A DNA stretch of 64,000 nucleotides from an uncultured Atopobiaceae bacterium (lineage in GTDB: Bacteria; Actinomycetota; Coriobacteriia; Coriobacteriales; Atopobiaceae), in assembly GCA_934792625.1 (NCBI GenBank), contig CAKVON010000001.1, forward strand, positions 124,001 to 188,000, given 5' to 3'. The position numbers and the translations under genes are program-made. The notes below the pieces were generated by a model that was given only the letters and a program-made list of their open reading frames with translations, made no database searches and had not been told where the DNA came from. Shown here in pieces: positions 8,865 to 17,201 of the stretch. Numbering within the stretch: position 1 is the stretch's first letter; each line of letters opens with the position of its first letter.

Positions 8865-10130
8865 CTAGTCGAGGTCGGAGGGCAGTGCGATGTGGCCGGC
8901 GACGGCGCTCGCCGCGGCGACGGCGGGGCTTGCCAGGTAGACCTCGGAGGTGGGGTCGCCCATGCGGCCGACGAAGTTGCGGTTGGTGGAGCTGACGCAG
9001 CGCTCGCCCGCGGCCAGGATGCCCATGTAGCCGCCCAGGCAGGGGCCGCAGGTGGGGGTCGAGACGACGCAGTGGGCGTCGATGAAGACGTCCATCAGGC
9101 CCTCGTGGACGCACTGCTTCCACACCGCCTGGGTCGCGGGGATCACGATGCAGCGGACGCCGTCGGCCACGGTGCGGCCACGCAGGACGTCGGCGGCGGC
9201 ACGCATGTCCTCGATGCGGCCGTTGGTGCAGCTGCCAATGACGGCCTGGTCGATGCGGATGTCGCGACTCTCGGAGACGGGGTGGGTGTTGGAAGGCAGG
9301 TGCGGCCAGCTGACCTGCGGCTCGATCTGGGACGCGTCGATGTGGATGACCTGCCTGTAGGTCGCGTCCGCGTCGGCGTGGTACTCGCGGATGGCACGGT
9401 CGGAGCGGGCGGCAACATACTCGCGGCACTTCTCGTCAACCTCGAACAGGCCGGCCTTGCCACCGGCCTCGATCGCCATGTTGGCGATGGTCAGGCGACC
9501 CTCGACCGACAGGGCGTCGACCGTGGAGCCGGCAAACTCCATCGCGCAGTACAGCGCGCCGTCGACGCCGATCTTGCCGATGACGTAGAGGATGATGTCC
9601 TTGGCGCTGGCGCCGGCGGGAAGCTCGCCGTCGATCTCGAAGCGGATGGTCTCGGGCACCTTGAACCAGGCGCGGCCCGTGGCCATGCCCACGCCGGCGT
9701 CGGTGGAGCCCACGCCGGTGGAGAAGGCGCCGATGCCTCCGTAGGTGCAGGTGTGGGAGTCGGCGCCGATCACGAGGTCGCCGGGGACGACGACACCCAG
9801 CTCGGGGAGAAGGGCGTGCTCGATGCCCATGCAGCCCTGCTCGTAGTAGTGCGTGATCTTGTGCTCGTGGGCGAAGTCGCGGGTGACCTTGGTCTGCTCG
9901 GCGCTCTTGATGTCCTTGTTGGGCGAGTAGTGGTCGGGGACCAGGAAGATCTTGTCGCGGTCGAAGATGCCGGCGCCGATCTCGCGCACCGTCTTGATGG
10001 CGATGGGCGCGGTGATGTCGTTTGCCAGGACGCCGTCGAGGTTGCACTCGACGAGCTGGCCGGGCGTGACCTCGTCGAGGCCGGCGTGGTCGGCCAGGAT
10101 CTTCTCGGCCATGGTCATGGGGCGTGCCAT
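8865..10130 (-). CDS. leuC: 3-isopropylmalate dehydratase large subunit
   Basis: This is a 421-residue aconitase-family protein carrying the 4Fe-4S cluster. The three cluster cysteines are visible in GSCTNGR (about residue 302) and TCGPCLGG (about 362-369). GADSHTCTYGGIGAF marks the substrate-binding region. The length fits the shorter LeuC class that works with the 165-residue LeuD type encoded next to it. A second in-frame ATG five codons in is possible; the first was kept because GGAGG precedes it. It lies between leuA and leuD with gaps under 30 bases. Confidence 0.94.
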   Translation of the reverse strand: MARPMTMAEKILADHAGLDEVTPGQLVECNLDGVLANDITAPIAIKTVREIGAGIFDRDKIFLVPDHYSPNKDIKSAEQTKVTRDFAHEHKITHYYEQGCMGIEHALLPELGVVVPGDLVIGADSHTCTYGGIGAFSTGVGSTDAGVGMATGRAWFKVPETIRFEIDGELPAGASAKDIILYVIGKIGVDGALYCAMEFAGSTVDALSVEGRLTIANMAIEAGGKAGLFEVDEKCREYVAARSDRAIREYHADADATYRQVIHIDASQIEPQVSWPHLPSNTHPVSESRDIRIDQAVIGSCTNGRIEDMRAAADVLRGRTVADGVRCIVIPATQAVWKQCVHEGLMDVFIDAHCVVSTPTCGPCLGGYMGILAAGERCVSSTNRNFVGRMGDPTSEVYLASPAVAAASAVAGHIALPSDLD

Positions 10131-10157
10131 GTGGTTGCCTCCTGTGGGTTGCGGGCG

Positions 10158-11693
10158 CTACTTGCCCTGCTTGGAACGGGCGGTCTGGATCATGCGGTTG
10201 ACTGCGTTGACGTAGGCCTTGGCGCTCGAGACGATGATGTCGGTGTCGGCGCCGCGTCCCGAGAAGACCGAGCCGTCCTCGGCCGTCACGCGGACCGTGA
10301 CCTCGCCGATGGCGTCGATGCCGCGGGTGATCGCCTTGACGGAGAACTCGGCCAGGTCGCCGTGGACCGCGAGGGCCTGGTCGACGGCCTTGTAGGCGGC
10401 GTCGACGGGGCCGGTGCCGGTGGAGCAGGTCACGTGGGTCACGCCGAGCTCGTCGGTGATCGTGGCGGTGGCGGTGGGCACCAGCGGGTCGCCGCAGGAG
10501 ACCTGCAGGGCGTCCAGCGTGTAGATGGCCTTCACCTCGCGGTCGCGCTCCTGGACCATCGACTCGAGGTCCTCGTCGTAGACCTCCTTCTTCTGGTCGG
10601 CGATCTCCAGGAAGCGGTTGTAGACGTCTTCGAACTCCGCGTCCTCGAACGTGTAGCCGAGCTCGCCGAGGCGGTGGCGCAGCGCGGCGTGGCCGGAGCG
10701 GGCCGACAGGATGATCTCGGAGCCGGCGGCGCCCACGTCGGCGGGGTCGATGATCTCGTAGGTGTCACGGGCCTTGAGCACGCCGTCCTGGTGGATGCCC
10801 GAGCTGTGCGCGAAGGCGTTGGCGCCCACGATGGCCTTGTTCGCCTGGACGTTCATGCCCGTGATGCGGCTGACCAGGTGGGAGGCACGGGTGAGCTCGG
10901 GGGTCACGATGTCGGTGTGGCCGTCCAGCTCGTCGCCGTGCATCTTGATGGCCATGACGACCTCCTCGAGCGCGGTGTTGCCGGCGCGCTCGCCCAGGCC
11001 GTTGATGGTGCACTCAATCTGGCGGGCGCCATTCTTGACGCCCTGCAGCGCGAGCGCGGTGGCCATGCCCAGGTCGTTGTGGGTGTGGACCGAGATGATG
11101 ACGTTCTCGATGCCGATGACGTTGTCGGAGAGACTCTTGATGCGCGCGCCGAAGTCCTCGGGCAGGCTGTAGCCGGTGGTGTCGGGGATGTTTACGACGG
11201 TGGCGCCGGCATCGACGGCCGCCTGGATCACGCGGATGAGGAAGTCCTGGTCGGAGCGGCCCGCGTCCTCGGCGTAGAACTCGACGTCCTCCACATAGCG
11301 CTTGGCGTACTCGACGCAGCGGCGGGCGCGCTCGACGCACTCGTCCTCGGTGATGTGGAGCTTGTCGCGCAGGTGGGAGGGGCTGACGCCCAGGCCGGTG
11401 TGGATGCGCGGGCGCTTGGCGGACTTGAGGGCCTCGGCGGCGCGGTCGATGTCCTTCTCGACAGCGCGAGTCAGGCCGCATACCGCGCACGCGTCGCCGG
11501 CGATGCGGCCGATCTCCTGCACCGAGCGGAAGTCGCCCGGGCTCGAGATCGGGAAGCCGGCCTCGATGACGTCGACGCCCATGCGGATGAGCTGCTGGGC
11601 GATGACGAGCTTCTCCTCGGTGTTCATGGAGGCGCCGGGCGACTGCTCGCCGTCGCGCAGGGTGGTGTCGAAGATGTGGATCTTGCGGGTCAT
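10158..11693 (-). CDS. leuA: 2-isopropylmalate synthase
   Basis: This is a 511-residue enzyme that condenses acetyl-CoA and 2-oxoisovalerate, the committed leucine step. The TIM-barrel starts with [13 protein letters not shown] (metal ligand Asp), [11 protein letters not shown] near residue 199 carries the two metal-binding His, and [12 protein letters not shown] the substrate loop. The last 120 residues form the LeuA regulatory dimer domain, where leucine normally binds ([14 protein letters not shown], then [10 protein letters not shown]). The gene is preceded by a leucine-rich leader ORF and nested inverted repeats, so both feedback inhibition and transcription attenuation are plausible. 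Confidence 0.95.
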   Translation of the reverse strand: MTRKIHIFDTTLRDGEQSPGASMNTEEKLVIAQQLIRMGVDVIEAGFPISSPGDFRSVQEIGRIAGDACAVCGLTRAVEKDIDRAAEALKSAKRPRIHTGLGVSPSHLRDKLHITEDECVERARRCVEYAKRYVEDVEFYAEDAGRSDQDFLIRVIQAAVDAGATVVNIPDTTGYSLPEDFGARIKSLSDNVIGIENVIISVHTHNDLGMATALALQGVKNGARQIECTINGLGERAGNTALEEVVMAIKMHGDELDGHTDIVTPELTRASHLVSRITGMNVQANKAIVGANAFAHSSGIHQDGVLKARDTYEIIDPADVGAAGSEIILSARSGHAALRHRLGELGYTFEDAEFEDVYNRFLEIADQKKEVYDEDLESMVQERDREVKAIYTLDALQVSCGDPLVPTATATITDELGVTHVTCSTGTGPVDAAYKAVDQALAVHGDLAEFSVKAITRGIDAIGEVTVRVTAEDGSVFSGRGADTDIIVSSAKAYVNAVNRMIQTARSKQGK

Positions 11694-11759
11694 GGTGTGC
11701 CTCCTGCTTGGTCGGGCCGCCGCGCGTCGCGCGACGGATGCCGGAGGGAGGCGTATAGC

Positions 11760-11769
11760 TGCCGAGAAG
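11760..11769. repeat. Copy of the TGCCGAGAAG motif, leuA leader
   Basis: This copy reads TGCCGAGAAG-TCC, 67 bases upstream of leuA, and overlaps one arm (AGAAGTCC) of an inverted repeat in the leader. On the transcribed strand CTATACG follows directly, which resembles a -10 element. Confidence 0.8.
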
Positions 11770-11821
11770 TCCGTGCGGCCGCCACCCTGCGGCAGGGTTG
11801 CGTTACGCGTGCGGGACTTCT
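11765..11821 (-). promoter_or_regulatory. Nested inverted repeats in the leuA leader
   Basis: An outer 8-bp inverted repeat (AGAAGTCC / GGACTTCT) encloses a compact hairpin ACCCTG-CGG-CAGGGT. Both lie between the leader peptide stop and leuA, where an attenuation switch would be expected. No U-tract follows, so control of translation or of a pause is as likely as intrinsic termination. Confidence 0.5.
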
Positions 11822-11855
11822 GCTTTTGGTGCCCGGATGGATGGGACGAGAAGCC

Positions 11856-11954
11856 CTAGCGCGCGTCGGCGGATAGTAGGGCTAGGGCCAGGCACACGGA
11901 CTCACGCGCGACCGCGGTCGCGGCGGGGGCGATGATGTTGGCCTGATCCTGCAC
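11856..11954 (-). CDS. Leucine leader peptide of the leu operon
   Basis: This is a 32-codon ORF starting with GTG, preceded by GAGAGG with 9 bases spacing. Residues 21-27 read C-L-A-L-A-L-L: four leucines in seven positions, three of them encoded by CTA, a codon hardly used in this GC-rich region. The ORF ends 163 bases before leuA, and inverted repeats lie between. This is the classic arrangement for ribosome-mediated attenuation by charged leucyl-tRNA. The ORF and its codons are seen; the regulatory mechanism is inference from known leu leaders. Confidence 0.72.
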   Translation of the reverse strand: MQDQANIIAPAATAVARESVCLALALLSADAR

Positions 11955-12011
11955 CGTCGTGTACCTCTCGTCGTGTGGCGCGCCGCGTCGTGCGGACACC
12001 TTTGAGGCGAC

Positions 12012-12017
12012 ATTCTA
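12012..12017 (-). promoter_or_regulatory. Candidate -10 element (TAGAAT) of the leu operon
   Basis: TAGAAT on the minus strand lies about 58 bases before the leader-peptide GTG and just after the terminator of the upstream gene. No good -35 hexamer is visible because that position falls in the terminator stem. Confidence 0.4.
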
Positions 12018-12022
12018 CGCGA

Positions 12023-12057
12023 AAGCCCCCGCGCCGGATCGTCCGGCACGGGGGCTT
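12023..12057 (-). terminator. Terminator after the HAD phosphatase gene
   Basis: A long GC stem (AGCCCCCG...CCGG / CCGG...CGGGGGCT) is followed on the minus strand by TTTC. It closes the GNAT-aminotransferase-HAD operon before the leu promoter. Confidence 0.8.
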
Positions 12058-12065
12058 GTGACCAA

Positions 12066-12881
12066 CTAGAAAAGATTGAGGCGCCGACAGGCGTTGAATA
12101 TGCCGTCGTGGTCCACGTCGTCGGTGACCACGTCCGCCGCGGCGCGGACCTCGCCCGCGGCGTTGCCCATGGCGACCGCGGTGCCCACGACCCCGAACAT
12201 GCCCAGGTCGTTGCCACCGTCGCCAAAGGCCACCGCCTCGCCCGGGTCGATGCCCAGGAGCTCGAGCACGCGCGAGACGGCACGGGCCTTGCCGCCGCCC
12301 TTGGGAATCACGTCGCAGAACAGCTCGGTCCAGCGGGTGTAGTCCAGGTTGCGGGTGACGTCGCTCGCAACGCGCTGCCCCTCCGAGTCCGCGAAGATGT
12401 TGATCTGGAAGACGTCGTGATCCAACGCGCGATACGGGTCGTCGCCAATCGGGTAGCGCTCCCCCACCTGACGCTCGAGCTCGTCGACGAGCGCGTTGCG
12501 CTCGGTGAGGTAGAGGCGGTCCTCCTCCATGTAGATGCTCGCGTACAGGCGCTCCTCCACCGACTGGCGCAGGATGGTCGCCACGTCGTCGCGGTCGAGC
12601 GGGTTTCTCACCAGTTCGCGCCCGTCCGACATCACGCACAGCGCGCCGTTGAAGGTGCAGGTGCCCGCAAAGTGATCCCGCTCGATCATGCCCAACATGT
12701 AGGGCGAGCGCCCGGTGCACAGGATCGGCAGCACGCCGTTCTCGCGCAGGCGCCTGACGGCCTCGCGCGAGCTGTCGGGCTCCTCGTGCGTCGAGAAGGA
12801 CAGCAGGGTCCCGTCGACGTCGAAGAACGCGACCTTTATGCCATGCCCCCGGGCGACCGGGGCACTCCCGTCGGAACCCAT
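12066..12881 (-). CDS. Cof-type HAD hydrolase
   Basis: This is a 271-residue haloacid-dehalogenase phosphatase with a C2B (Cof) cap. Motif I FFDVDGTLLS is at about residues 19-28, motif II CTGRSPY near 55, the motif III Lys region PKGGGKA near 193, and motif IV FGDGGNDLGMF near 217-227. Members dephosphorylate sugar phosphates, pyridoxal phosphate or flavin precursors; the substrate here is not evident. The ATG lies 2 bases after the aminotransferase stop, so the two are translationally coupled. Confidence 0.85.
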   Translation of the reverse strand: MGSDGSAPVARGHGIKVAFFDVDGTLLSFSTHEEPDSSREAVRRLRENGVLPILCTGRSPYMLGMIERDHFAGTCTFNGALCVMSDGRELVRNPLDRDDVATILRQSVEERLYASIYMEEDRLYLTERNALVDELERQVGERYPIGDDPYRALDHDVFQINIFADSEGQRVASDVTRNLDYTRWTELFCDVIPKGGGKARAVSRVLELLGIDPGEAVAFGDGGNDLGMFGVVGTAVAMGNAAGEVRAAADVVTDDVDHDGIFNACRRLNLF

Positions 12882-12883
12882 GG

Positions 12884-14044
12884 CTACAGGTCCGCGGCGG
12901 CGATGGCGGCGACGGCCTCACGCAGCCTGTCGGGAGGCATCACGAGCGCCATGCGGAAGAAGCCCTCGCCGGAGGGGCCAAAGCTCGCGCCGGGGGTGAC
13001 GATGACGCCGGTCTTCTCCATAAGCTCGAGGGCGAAGTCCATCGAGTCCATGCGGCCGCCGGGCAGAGGCGCCCAGACGAACATCGAGCCGTGGGCGTTT
13101 GGACGGTCCCAGCCAATCGACTCGAGGCCGTCGCACAGCGCGTCGCGGCGCTCCTGATAGAGCATGCGCTGCTCCTCGACCTGCTCGCGCGGGCCGGTGA
13201 GCGCTGCGATGGCCACGTCCTGCTCGGGGTAGAACATGCCGAAGTCGACCTGGCCGCGCAGCCTCTTGGCCGCGGCGACGATGTCCGGGCGGCCGACCAG
13301 GAAGGAAAGGCGCATGCCCGTGACGTTGAAGCTCTTGGACAGCGAGAGGAACTCGACGCCGACCTCGTCCGCGCCCGGGTAGCTCAGGAAGCTGCCGCCG
13401 GCGGGGCCGTCGAAGATGATGTCGGAATAGGCGTTGTCGTGGATGACCACCAGGTCGTGCTCGCGCGCGAACTCGATGATGCGCTCGTAGACCTCGGGGG
13501 TGCCCACGCTGCCCACCGGGTTGGCGGGAAGCGACACGATCATGGCCTTGGCGGCGTCGGCGACCTCGGGGTCGATGCCGTCGACGTAGGGCAGGAAGTC
13601 GTGCTCCGCGGTCAGCGGGTAGTAGGCGCACTTGGCGCCCGCGAGCAGCGTGGCGTTCTGGAACACGGGATAGCACGGGTCGGGCACAAGCACGGTGTCG
13701 CCCGCGTCGACCAGCGCACTGATGGCCCACAGCATGCCCTCCTGGGTGCCGCGGCAGCTCATGACCTGGTCGCGGCCGATGCCGTCGACGCCGTAGCGGT
13801 CGGCATAGTAGGAGCCGACCGCGTCGAGGAGCTCGTCCTTGTCGTGCAGGGAGTACTTCCAGTTGTCGGTGTCGGCGGCAGACGCCTGCAGGGCCTGCAT
13901 CAGGTGCGCGGAGGGCTTGAAGTCGGGCGTGCCGACCGACAGGTCGTAGACGGTGCGGCCGGCGGCCTCGAGCTCGCGGCGCTTCTCGTTGAGGGCCGCG
14001 AAGACCTCGGCGCCAAACAGGTCCAGACGCTTGGAAAGCTGCAT
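12884..14044 (-). CDS. Class I/II PLP aminotransferase
   Basis: This is a 386-residue fold-type I aminotransferase. The PLP lysine lies in SLSKSFNVTGMR (about residue 235), GTQEGM is the cofactor phosphate loop (about 100-105), and DNAYSDIIF holds the PLP-pyridine Asp and Tyr (about 204-212). The N terminus (LSKRLDLFGAEVFAALNEKRREL) and overall look resemble LL-diaminopimelate/alanine aminotransferase-like proteins of class MalY/DapL relatives. The exact amino acid substrate is uncertain. It is the middle gene of a three-gene operon with a GNAT and a HAD protein, 12 bases after the GNAT gene. Confidence 0.85.
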   Translation of the reverse strand: MQLSKRLDLFGAEVFAALNEKRRELEAAGRTVYDLSVGTPDFKPSAHLMQALQASAADTDNWKYSLHDKDELLDAVGSYYADRYGVDGIGRDQVMSCRGTQEGMLWAISALVDAGDTVLVPDPCYPVFQNATLLAGAKCAYYPLTAEHDFLPYVDGIDPEVADAAKAMIVSLPANPVGSVGTPEVYERIIEFAREHDLVVIHDNAYSDIIFDGPAGGSFLSYPGADEVGVEFLSLSKSFNVTGMRLSFLVGRPDIVAAAKRLRGQVDFGMFYPEQDVAIAALTGPREQVEEQRMLYQERRDALCDGLESIGWDRPNAHGSMFVWAPLPGGRMDSMDFALELMEKTGVIVTPGASFGPSGEGFFRMALVMPPDRLREAVAAIAAADL

Positions 14045-14056
14045 TTTCTCTTCTCC

Positions 14057-14881
14057 CTACCTCAGCATCGCGTAGCGGCCGCACTTGTGGAAGCCGATGC
14101 GCCCGTAGATCCTGCCCGCCGAGGGGTTGTCGTAGAACAGTGCGAGGAACTGCTTGCCGTCGGCCACGGCGTCCGTGCACAGCTTGGCGACGACGGCGGT
14201 CGCCAGGCCAAAGCCGCGGCAGTCGTTGCGGGTGCCCACGCTCACGACCATGGCGGACGAGCTGCTGGCGGCGCTGGTGGCCGCGGTGGAGACGAGCTCG
14301 CCCTCGTAGAAGGCGCCATAGGTGATGCATCCGTGCTCGGCGTCGGCGGCACGCTGCTTCTTGGCCATGGCCACCGAGCGCTCGTCGTCGTACAGGCCGC
14401 GGTACTCGTCCATGCTGCCGAGAAGCGCGAAGAGCTCGTCGTAGTCGTCCTCGCCCAGGACGCGGATGGTGGTGCCGTCCGGCGCGGGGGCGATCTGGTC
14501 GTGGGCGACCTCGGTCAGGCCGGCAAGGTTGAGCGTGCGCATGTCCAGCTCGCTGAGGTACGGGGCCAGGGCGACGACGGTCTCGTACTTGCCGTTGACG
14601 CTGCCCAGGAAGCGCTCGCCCGCCTGCTCGCGGATGAGGCCGGCCATGGTCTCGGCGTCAAAGTGGCTCTCGCGCGCATAGCAGACGAAGTTGGCGAAGA
14701 ACTTGCAGACGATGCCGTCCCAGCTGCCGTCGGCGCGCTCGAAGGCGTAGACGCTGACGGGGTCGGTCATGCCAAACTGCTCGATGTCGCCGGTGATGAA
14801 GACGGCCATCTCGGGCTCTGCCGAGACGTACTCCAGGACCTTCTCGCGATCATCTGGCGTGCAAAGTCGAGGCGTGGTCAT
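14057..14881 (-). CDS. GNAT N-acetyltransferase
   Basis: This is a 274-residue protein whose C-terminal 130 residues form a GNAT domain: VVSVGTRNDCRGFGLATAVV holds the acetyl-CoA pyrophosphate loop (R/Q-x-x-G-x-G/A equivalent CRGFGLA), followed by FYDNPSAGRIYGRIGF, the usual beta5/alpha4 segment. The N-terminal half (residues 1-130) looks like a second, degenerate GNAT-like half, as in two-domain acetyltransferases. The ATG at 14881 follows TTGGAG and is the first Met in the homologous part. The substrate is unknown. It is first in the operon with the aminotransferase and HAD phosphatase. Confidence 0.8.
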   Translation of the reverse strand: MTTPRLCTPDDREKVLEYVSAEPEMAVFITGDIEQFGMTDPVSVYAFERADGSWDGIVCKFFANFVCYARESHFDAETMAGLIREQAGERFLGSVNGKYETVVALAPYLSELDMRTLNLAGLTEVAHDQIAPAPDGTTIRVLGEDDYDELFALLGSMDEYRGLYDDERSVAMAKKQRAADAEHGCITYGAFYEGELVSTAATSAASSSSAMVVSVGTRNDCRGFGLATAVVAKLCTDAVADGKQFLALFYDNPSAGRIYGRIGFHKCGRYAMLR

Positions 14882-14965
14882 ATGCGCTCCAAACTGCTTT
14901 GAGACGTCGTGGGGCGCCACGCGGGGGCGGCGTCGCGGACGGCGCCGCGAATGGGTCAATGGTTG

Positions 14966-14971
14966 ATTGTA
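14966..14971 (-). promoter_or_regulatory. Candidate -10 element (TACAAT) upstream of the GNAT operon
   Basis: TACAAT on the minus strand lies 85 bases before the GNAT start codon; TTGGTC occurs upstream but at too short a spacing to be a canonical -35. Confidence 0.35.
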
Positions 14972-15049
14972 ACCCCGCAAAGTAGACCAACGCGATCGCA
15001 TGCGTCCCGCAATCGCCCGACGGGCCGATGCGCCCGTTGTCGGGGACGA

Positions 15050-15059
15050 TGCCGAGAAG
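15050..15059. repeat. Copy of the TGCCGAGAAG motif
   Basis: This copy reads TGCCGAGAAG-TAC between the glycosyltransferase stop and the GNAT operon, about 80 bases upstream of the candidate -10 at 14966. Confidence 0.8.
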
Positions 15060-15098
15060 TACGCGCGGGTCGCAAGGCCCGCATGGCGGGCGCGGTGC

Positions 15099-16172
15099 CT
15101 AGCGGCGCGCCTTGAGCGTGGCGAAAACCTTGGTGTTGTGGCGCTTGACGAACGAGATGAAGCTGCCCTCGCGGAAGGCCAGGCGCGCGTTGCCCTTGCG
15201 GATGGGCTCCAACATCAGGCGCATCATGCGCGAGCGCGGCTTGGCCACGGCCACTGCCACCTTGGCGCGGTCCGTCGTGATCATGCGGTCGATCTCGGCG
15301 AGCTTCTCGGCGCGCGAGAGGGTGCACTTAGGGTTGCAGACGTTCTCAATGCAACCGACCAGGCGCTCGGCGTAGCGGCGCTGGACCATCTCCATGCTCG
15401 CGGCGTCGCCGTCAAGGCCCCAGTGCGCGTAGAGGTCGAGCATCCAGGAGTGCTCCTCCTCGCGCTTGTCGTACATGTCGGGGCGCCAGCGGGCGGTCTC
15501 GGACTCGGCGCGCTGACGGATGAAGTGGTAGTAGCAGCGATCGGTGACCGTGACGCGCTCGACGTCGCGGATGAAGTCGAGCACGAAGGGGAAGTCGTCC
15601 CAGAACGTGGGCCTGAAGCGCGCGCCGATCTTCTCGATACGCGAACGCAGGAACAGCTTGTTCCACGGCGTGTACAGCAGGTTCTGGTCGAACAGCCGCC
15701 AGGCGGCGGCGCGGAACGACGCCACGTCCGCATAGGTGTGCGCGGGGCAGCTCTTGACCTCGGTCAGGTGATCGGAGGCGTTGCCCGCGTAGTAGGTGTC
15801 GATGTAGAAGCCGGCGACCACGAGCTCGGCGGAGTCGCGCTCCGCGGCCTCGACCATGTCGGCCAGCATCGTGGGCTCGGCCCAGTCGTCGGCGTCGACG
15901 AAGTAGACGTACTCGCCGCAGGCGTGGTCCAGCGCCAGGTTGCGAGCGGCGGGGGCTCCGCCGTTCTCGGTGTGGAAGACCTCGATGCGGATGTCTCGCT
16001 CGGCAAGGCGGTCGGCGATGTCGCCGGAGCGGTCGGTCGAGCCGTCGTCGACGATCAGCAGCTCGAAGTCGCGAAGGGTCTGGTTCTGCAGGCTCTCGAC
16101 GGCGCGCCCAACGTACTTGTCCACGTTGTAGACGGGCATGATGATCGAAACCTTGGGAGTCCTGCGAGCCAC
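15099..16172 (-). CDS. Family 2 glycosyltransferase
   Basis: This is a 357-residue GT-A fold glycosyltransferase (GT2, EpsJ/WcaA-like). The N-terminal nucleotide-sugar domain shows SIIMPVYNVDKYV, LLIVDDGSTD (about 38-47), ENGGAPAARN and the metal-binding YFVDADDW (about 88-95). The C-terminal 150 residues are basic and alpha-helical with WNKLFLRSRI, typical of wall teichoic acid or capsule transferases of this group. I chose the GTG at 16172 because GAAGGG lies 8 bases before it; a GTG three codons earlier abuts the ribosome-binding site. The acceptor is unknown. The neighbour upstream is an LCP-like protein, which fits a cell-envelope polymer role. Confidence 0.85.
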   Translation of the reverse strand: MARRTPKVSIIMPVYNVDKYVGRAVESLQNQTLRDFELLIVDDGSTDRSGDIADRLAERDIRIEVFHTENGGAPAARNLALDHACGEYVYFVDADDWAEPTMLADMVEAAERDSAELVVAGFYIDTYYAGNASDHLTEVKSCPAHTYADVASFRAAAWRLFDQNLLYTPWNKLFLRSRIEKIGARFRPTFWDDFPFVLDFIRDVERVTVTDRCYYHFIRQRAESETARWRPDMYDKREEEHSWMLDLYAHWGLDGDAASMEMVQRRYAERLVGCIENVCNPKCTLSRAEKLAEIDRMITTDRAKVAVAVAKPRSRMMRLMLEPIRKGNARLAFREGSFISFVKRHNTKVFATLKARR

Positions 16173-16221
16173 TTTAGGCACCCTTCGTCACGTGCGCCCC
16201 ACCATGGGCAGGGCCTTCGCC

Positions 16222-16231
16222 TGCCGAGAAG
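16222..16231. repeat. Copy of the TGCCGAGAAG motif, with a facing half copy
   Basis: This copy reads TGCCGAGAAG-GAC 50 bases upstream of the glycosyltransferase. A facing copy CTTCTCGGCT (one mismatch) at 16345-16354 overlaps the stop codon of the LCP-like gene, so the two face each other across the intergenic region. Confidence 0.75.
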
Positions 16232-16352
16232 GACGCGTCTGGAGTCACGACCCCAAGGGTACCAGTGGCGTCGCGCGCGGCACGGCACACGCGCGGCGTA
16301 ACGGCAATCCAACACATTCCGGGAACGGGCGCGACCCGCACGCACTTCTCGG

Positions 16353-17105
16353 CTACTCGCTCACCAGGGAGCCGACGGCCAGGCCCAGCTTGGTCTTGTC
16401 CACCGTCACGCCGCCGTCGTCCGATTTGGAGGACTCGGCATCGACCTTGCTCAGGTTGGCGGTCCCGACCGTACGGCACGTCTCGGCAAGGTCCAGAAGG
16501 TCCCGGGCACCCATGTCGGTGCGCATCATGCCCAGCAGCTCCGTCGCATGGTTGACGAGCTCGCTGGCACCCGCGGAGGACAGCGACATGAGCTTGTCCA
16601 TCCCACCCTGGTCGAGCACGATCACATGGTCGAGGGGAAGCCCGCTCGCGTCGGCCACGCCGGCGACGCACGCGGCGGCCCCCTTGGACGAGAAGGCGTC
16701 CGCAAGCGGCGACTCGGAGCCCGAGACGCTCACGCGCATGTCGTCGGGCAGGGTGACGAGCGAGCCCTTGTTCTGGCTCACGTCCAGGCAGAGCACCTGG
16801 ACCTTCTTGAGCGCGGGCTTGTCTGCCGAAGCGTCGTCGACCAGGAAGAGCAGGATGTTCTTGAAGGTGTCGCCGGACGCCTTGGTCCCCTTGGCGGGAT
16901 CGGGCGTCACGCGCGCGTCGGCGAGCGAGGCCGAGAGCTCGGTATCGCCCAGCGTCGAGTCGACGTTGGCGCGCTGCCAGAGGAACCGCACGACCCCCGC
17001 CAGCACGCATGCGATCACAACGAGCGCGACCGCGGCCTTCGCGTTACGGTGCTCGCCACCACGTGGCACGTCCGACCTGCTGTAGAGTTCCCTTCGACCA
17101 GCCAT
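16353..17105 (-). CDS. Membrane-anchored protein with a degenerate LCP-like domain
   Basis: This is a 250-residue protein with one N-terminal membrane span (AVALVVIACVLAGVVRFLW, about residues 25-43) and the rest outside. The external part resembles the core of LytR-CpsA-Psr phosphotransferases: NILLFLVDDAS, VLCLDVSQNKGSLVTLPDDMRV, then LPLDHVIVLDQGGMDKLM. The catalytic PRDT(R) segment of LCP enzymes reads PDDM here, so the key Arg is missing and enzymatic wall-polymer ligation is doubtful. The second of two close ATGs was chosen for its GAAGGG spacing. LCP relatedness is inferred from pattern, not from a search. Confidence 0.55.
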   Translation of the reverse strand: MAGRRELYSRSDVPRGGEHRNAKAAVALVVIACVLAGVVRFLWQRANVDSTLGDTELSASLADARVTPDPAKGTKASGDTFKNILLFLVDDASADKPALKKVQVLCLDVSQNKGSLVTLPDDMRVSVSGSESPLADAFSSKGAAACVAGVADASGLPLDHVIVLDQGGMDKLMSLSSAGASELVNHATELLGMMRTDMGARDLLDLAETCRTVGTANLSKVDAESSKSDDGGVTVDKTKLGLAVGSLVSE

Positions 17106-17201
17106 CGTCATCCCTTCCGACAAAGCCCGTTCGGACGGCGCTGGGCACCACGCCCTTGCGCGCACCCATGCGCTCGCCCGCGCTCGGCGCCAACCCCGAT
17201 G

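Noticed and set aside
11694..11960. T-box riboswitch before leuA
   Set aside because: Only AGGGTGG of the T-box consensus matches (the ACCGCG part does not), and a leucine-rich leader ORF explains the region better.
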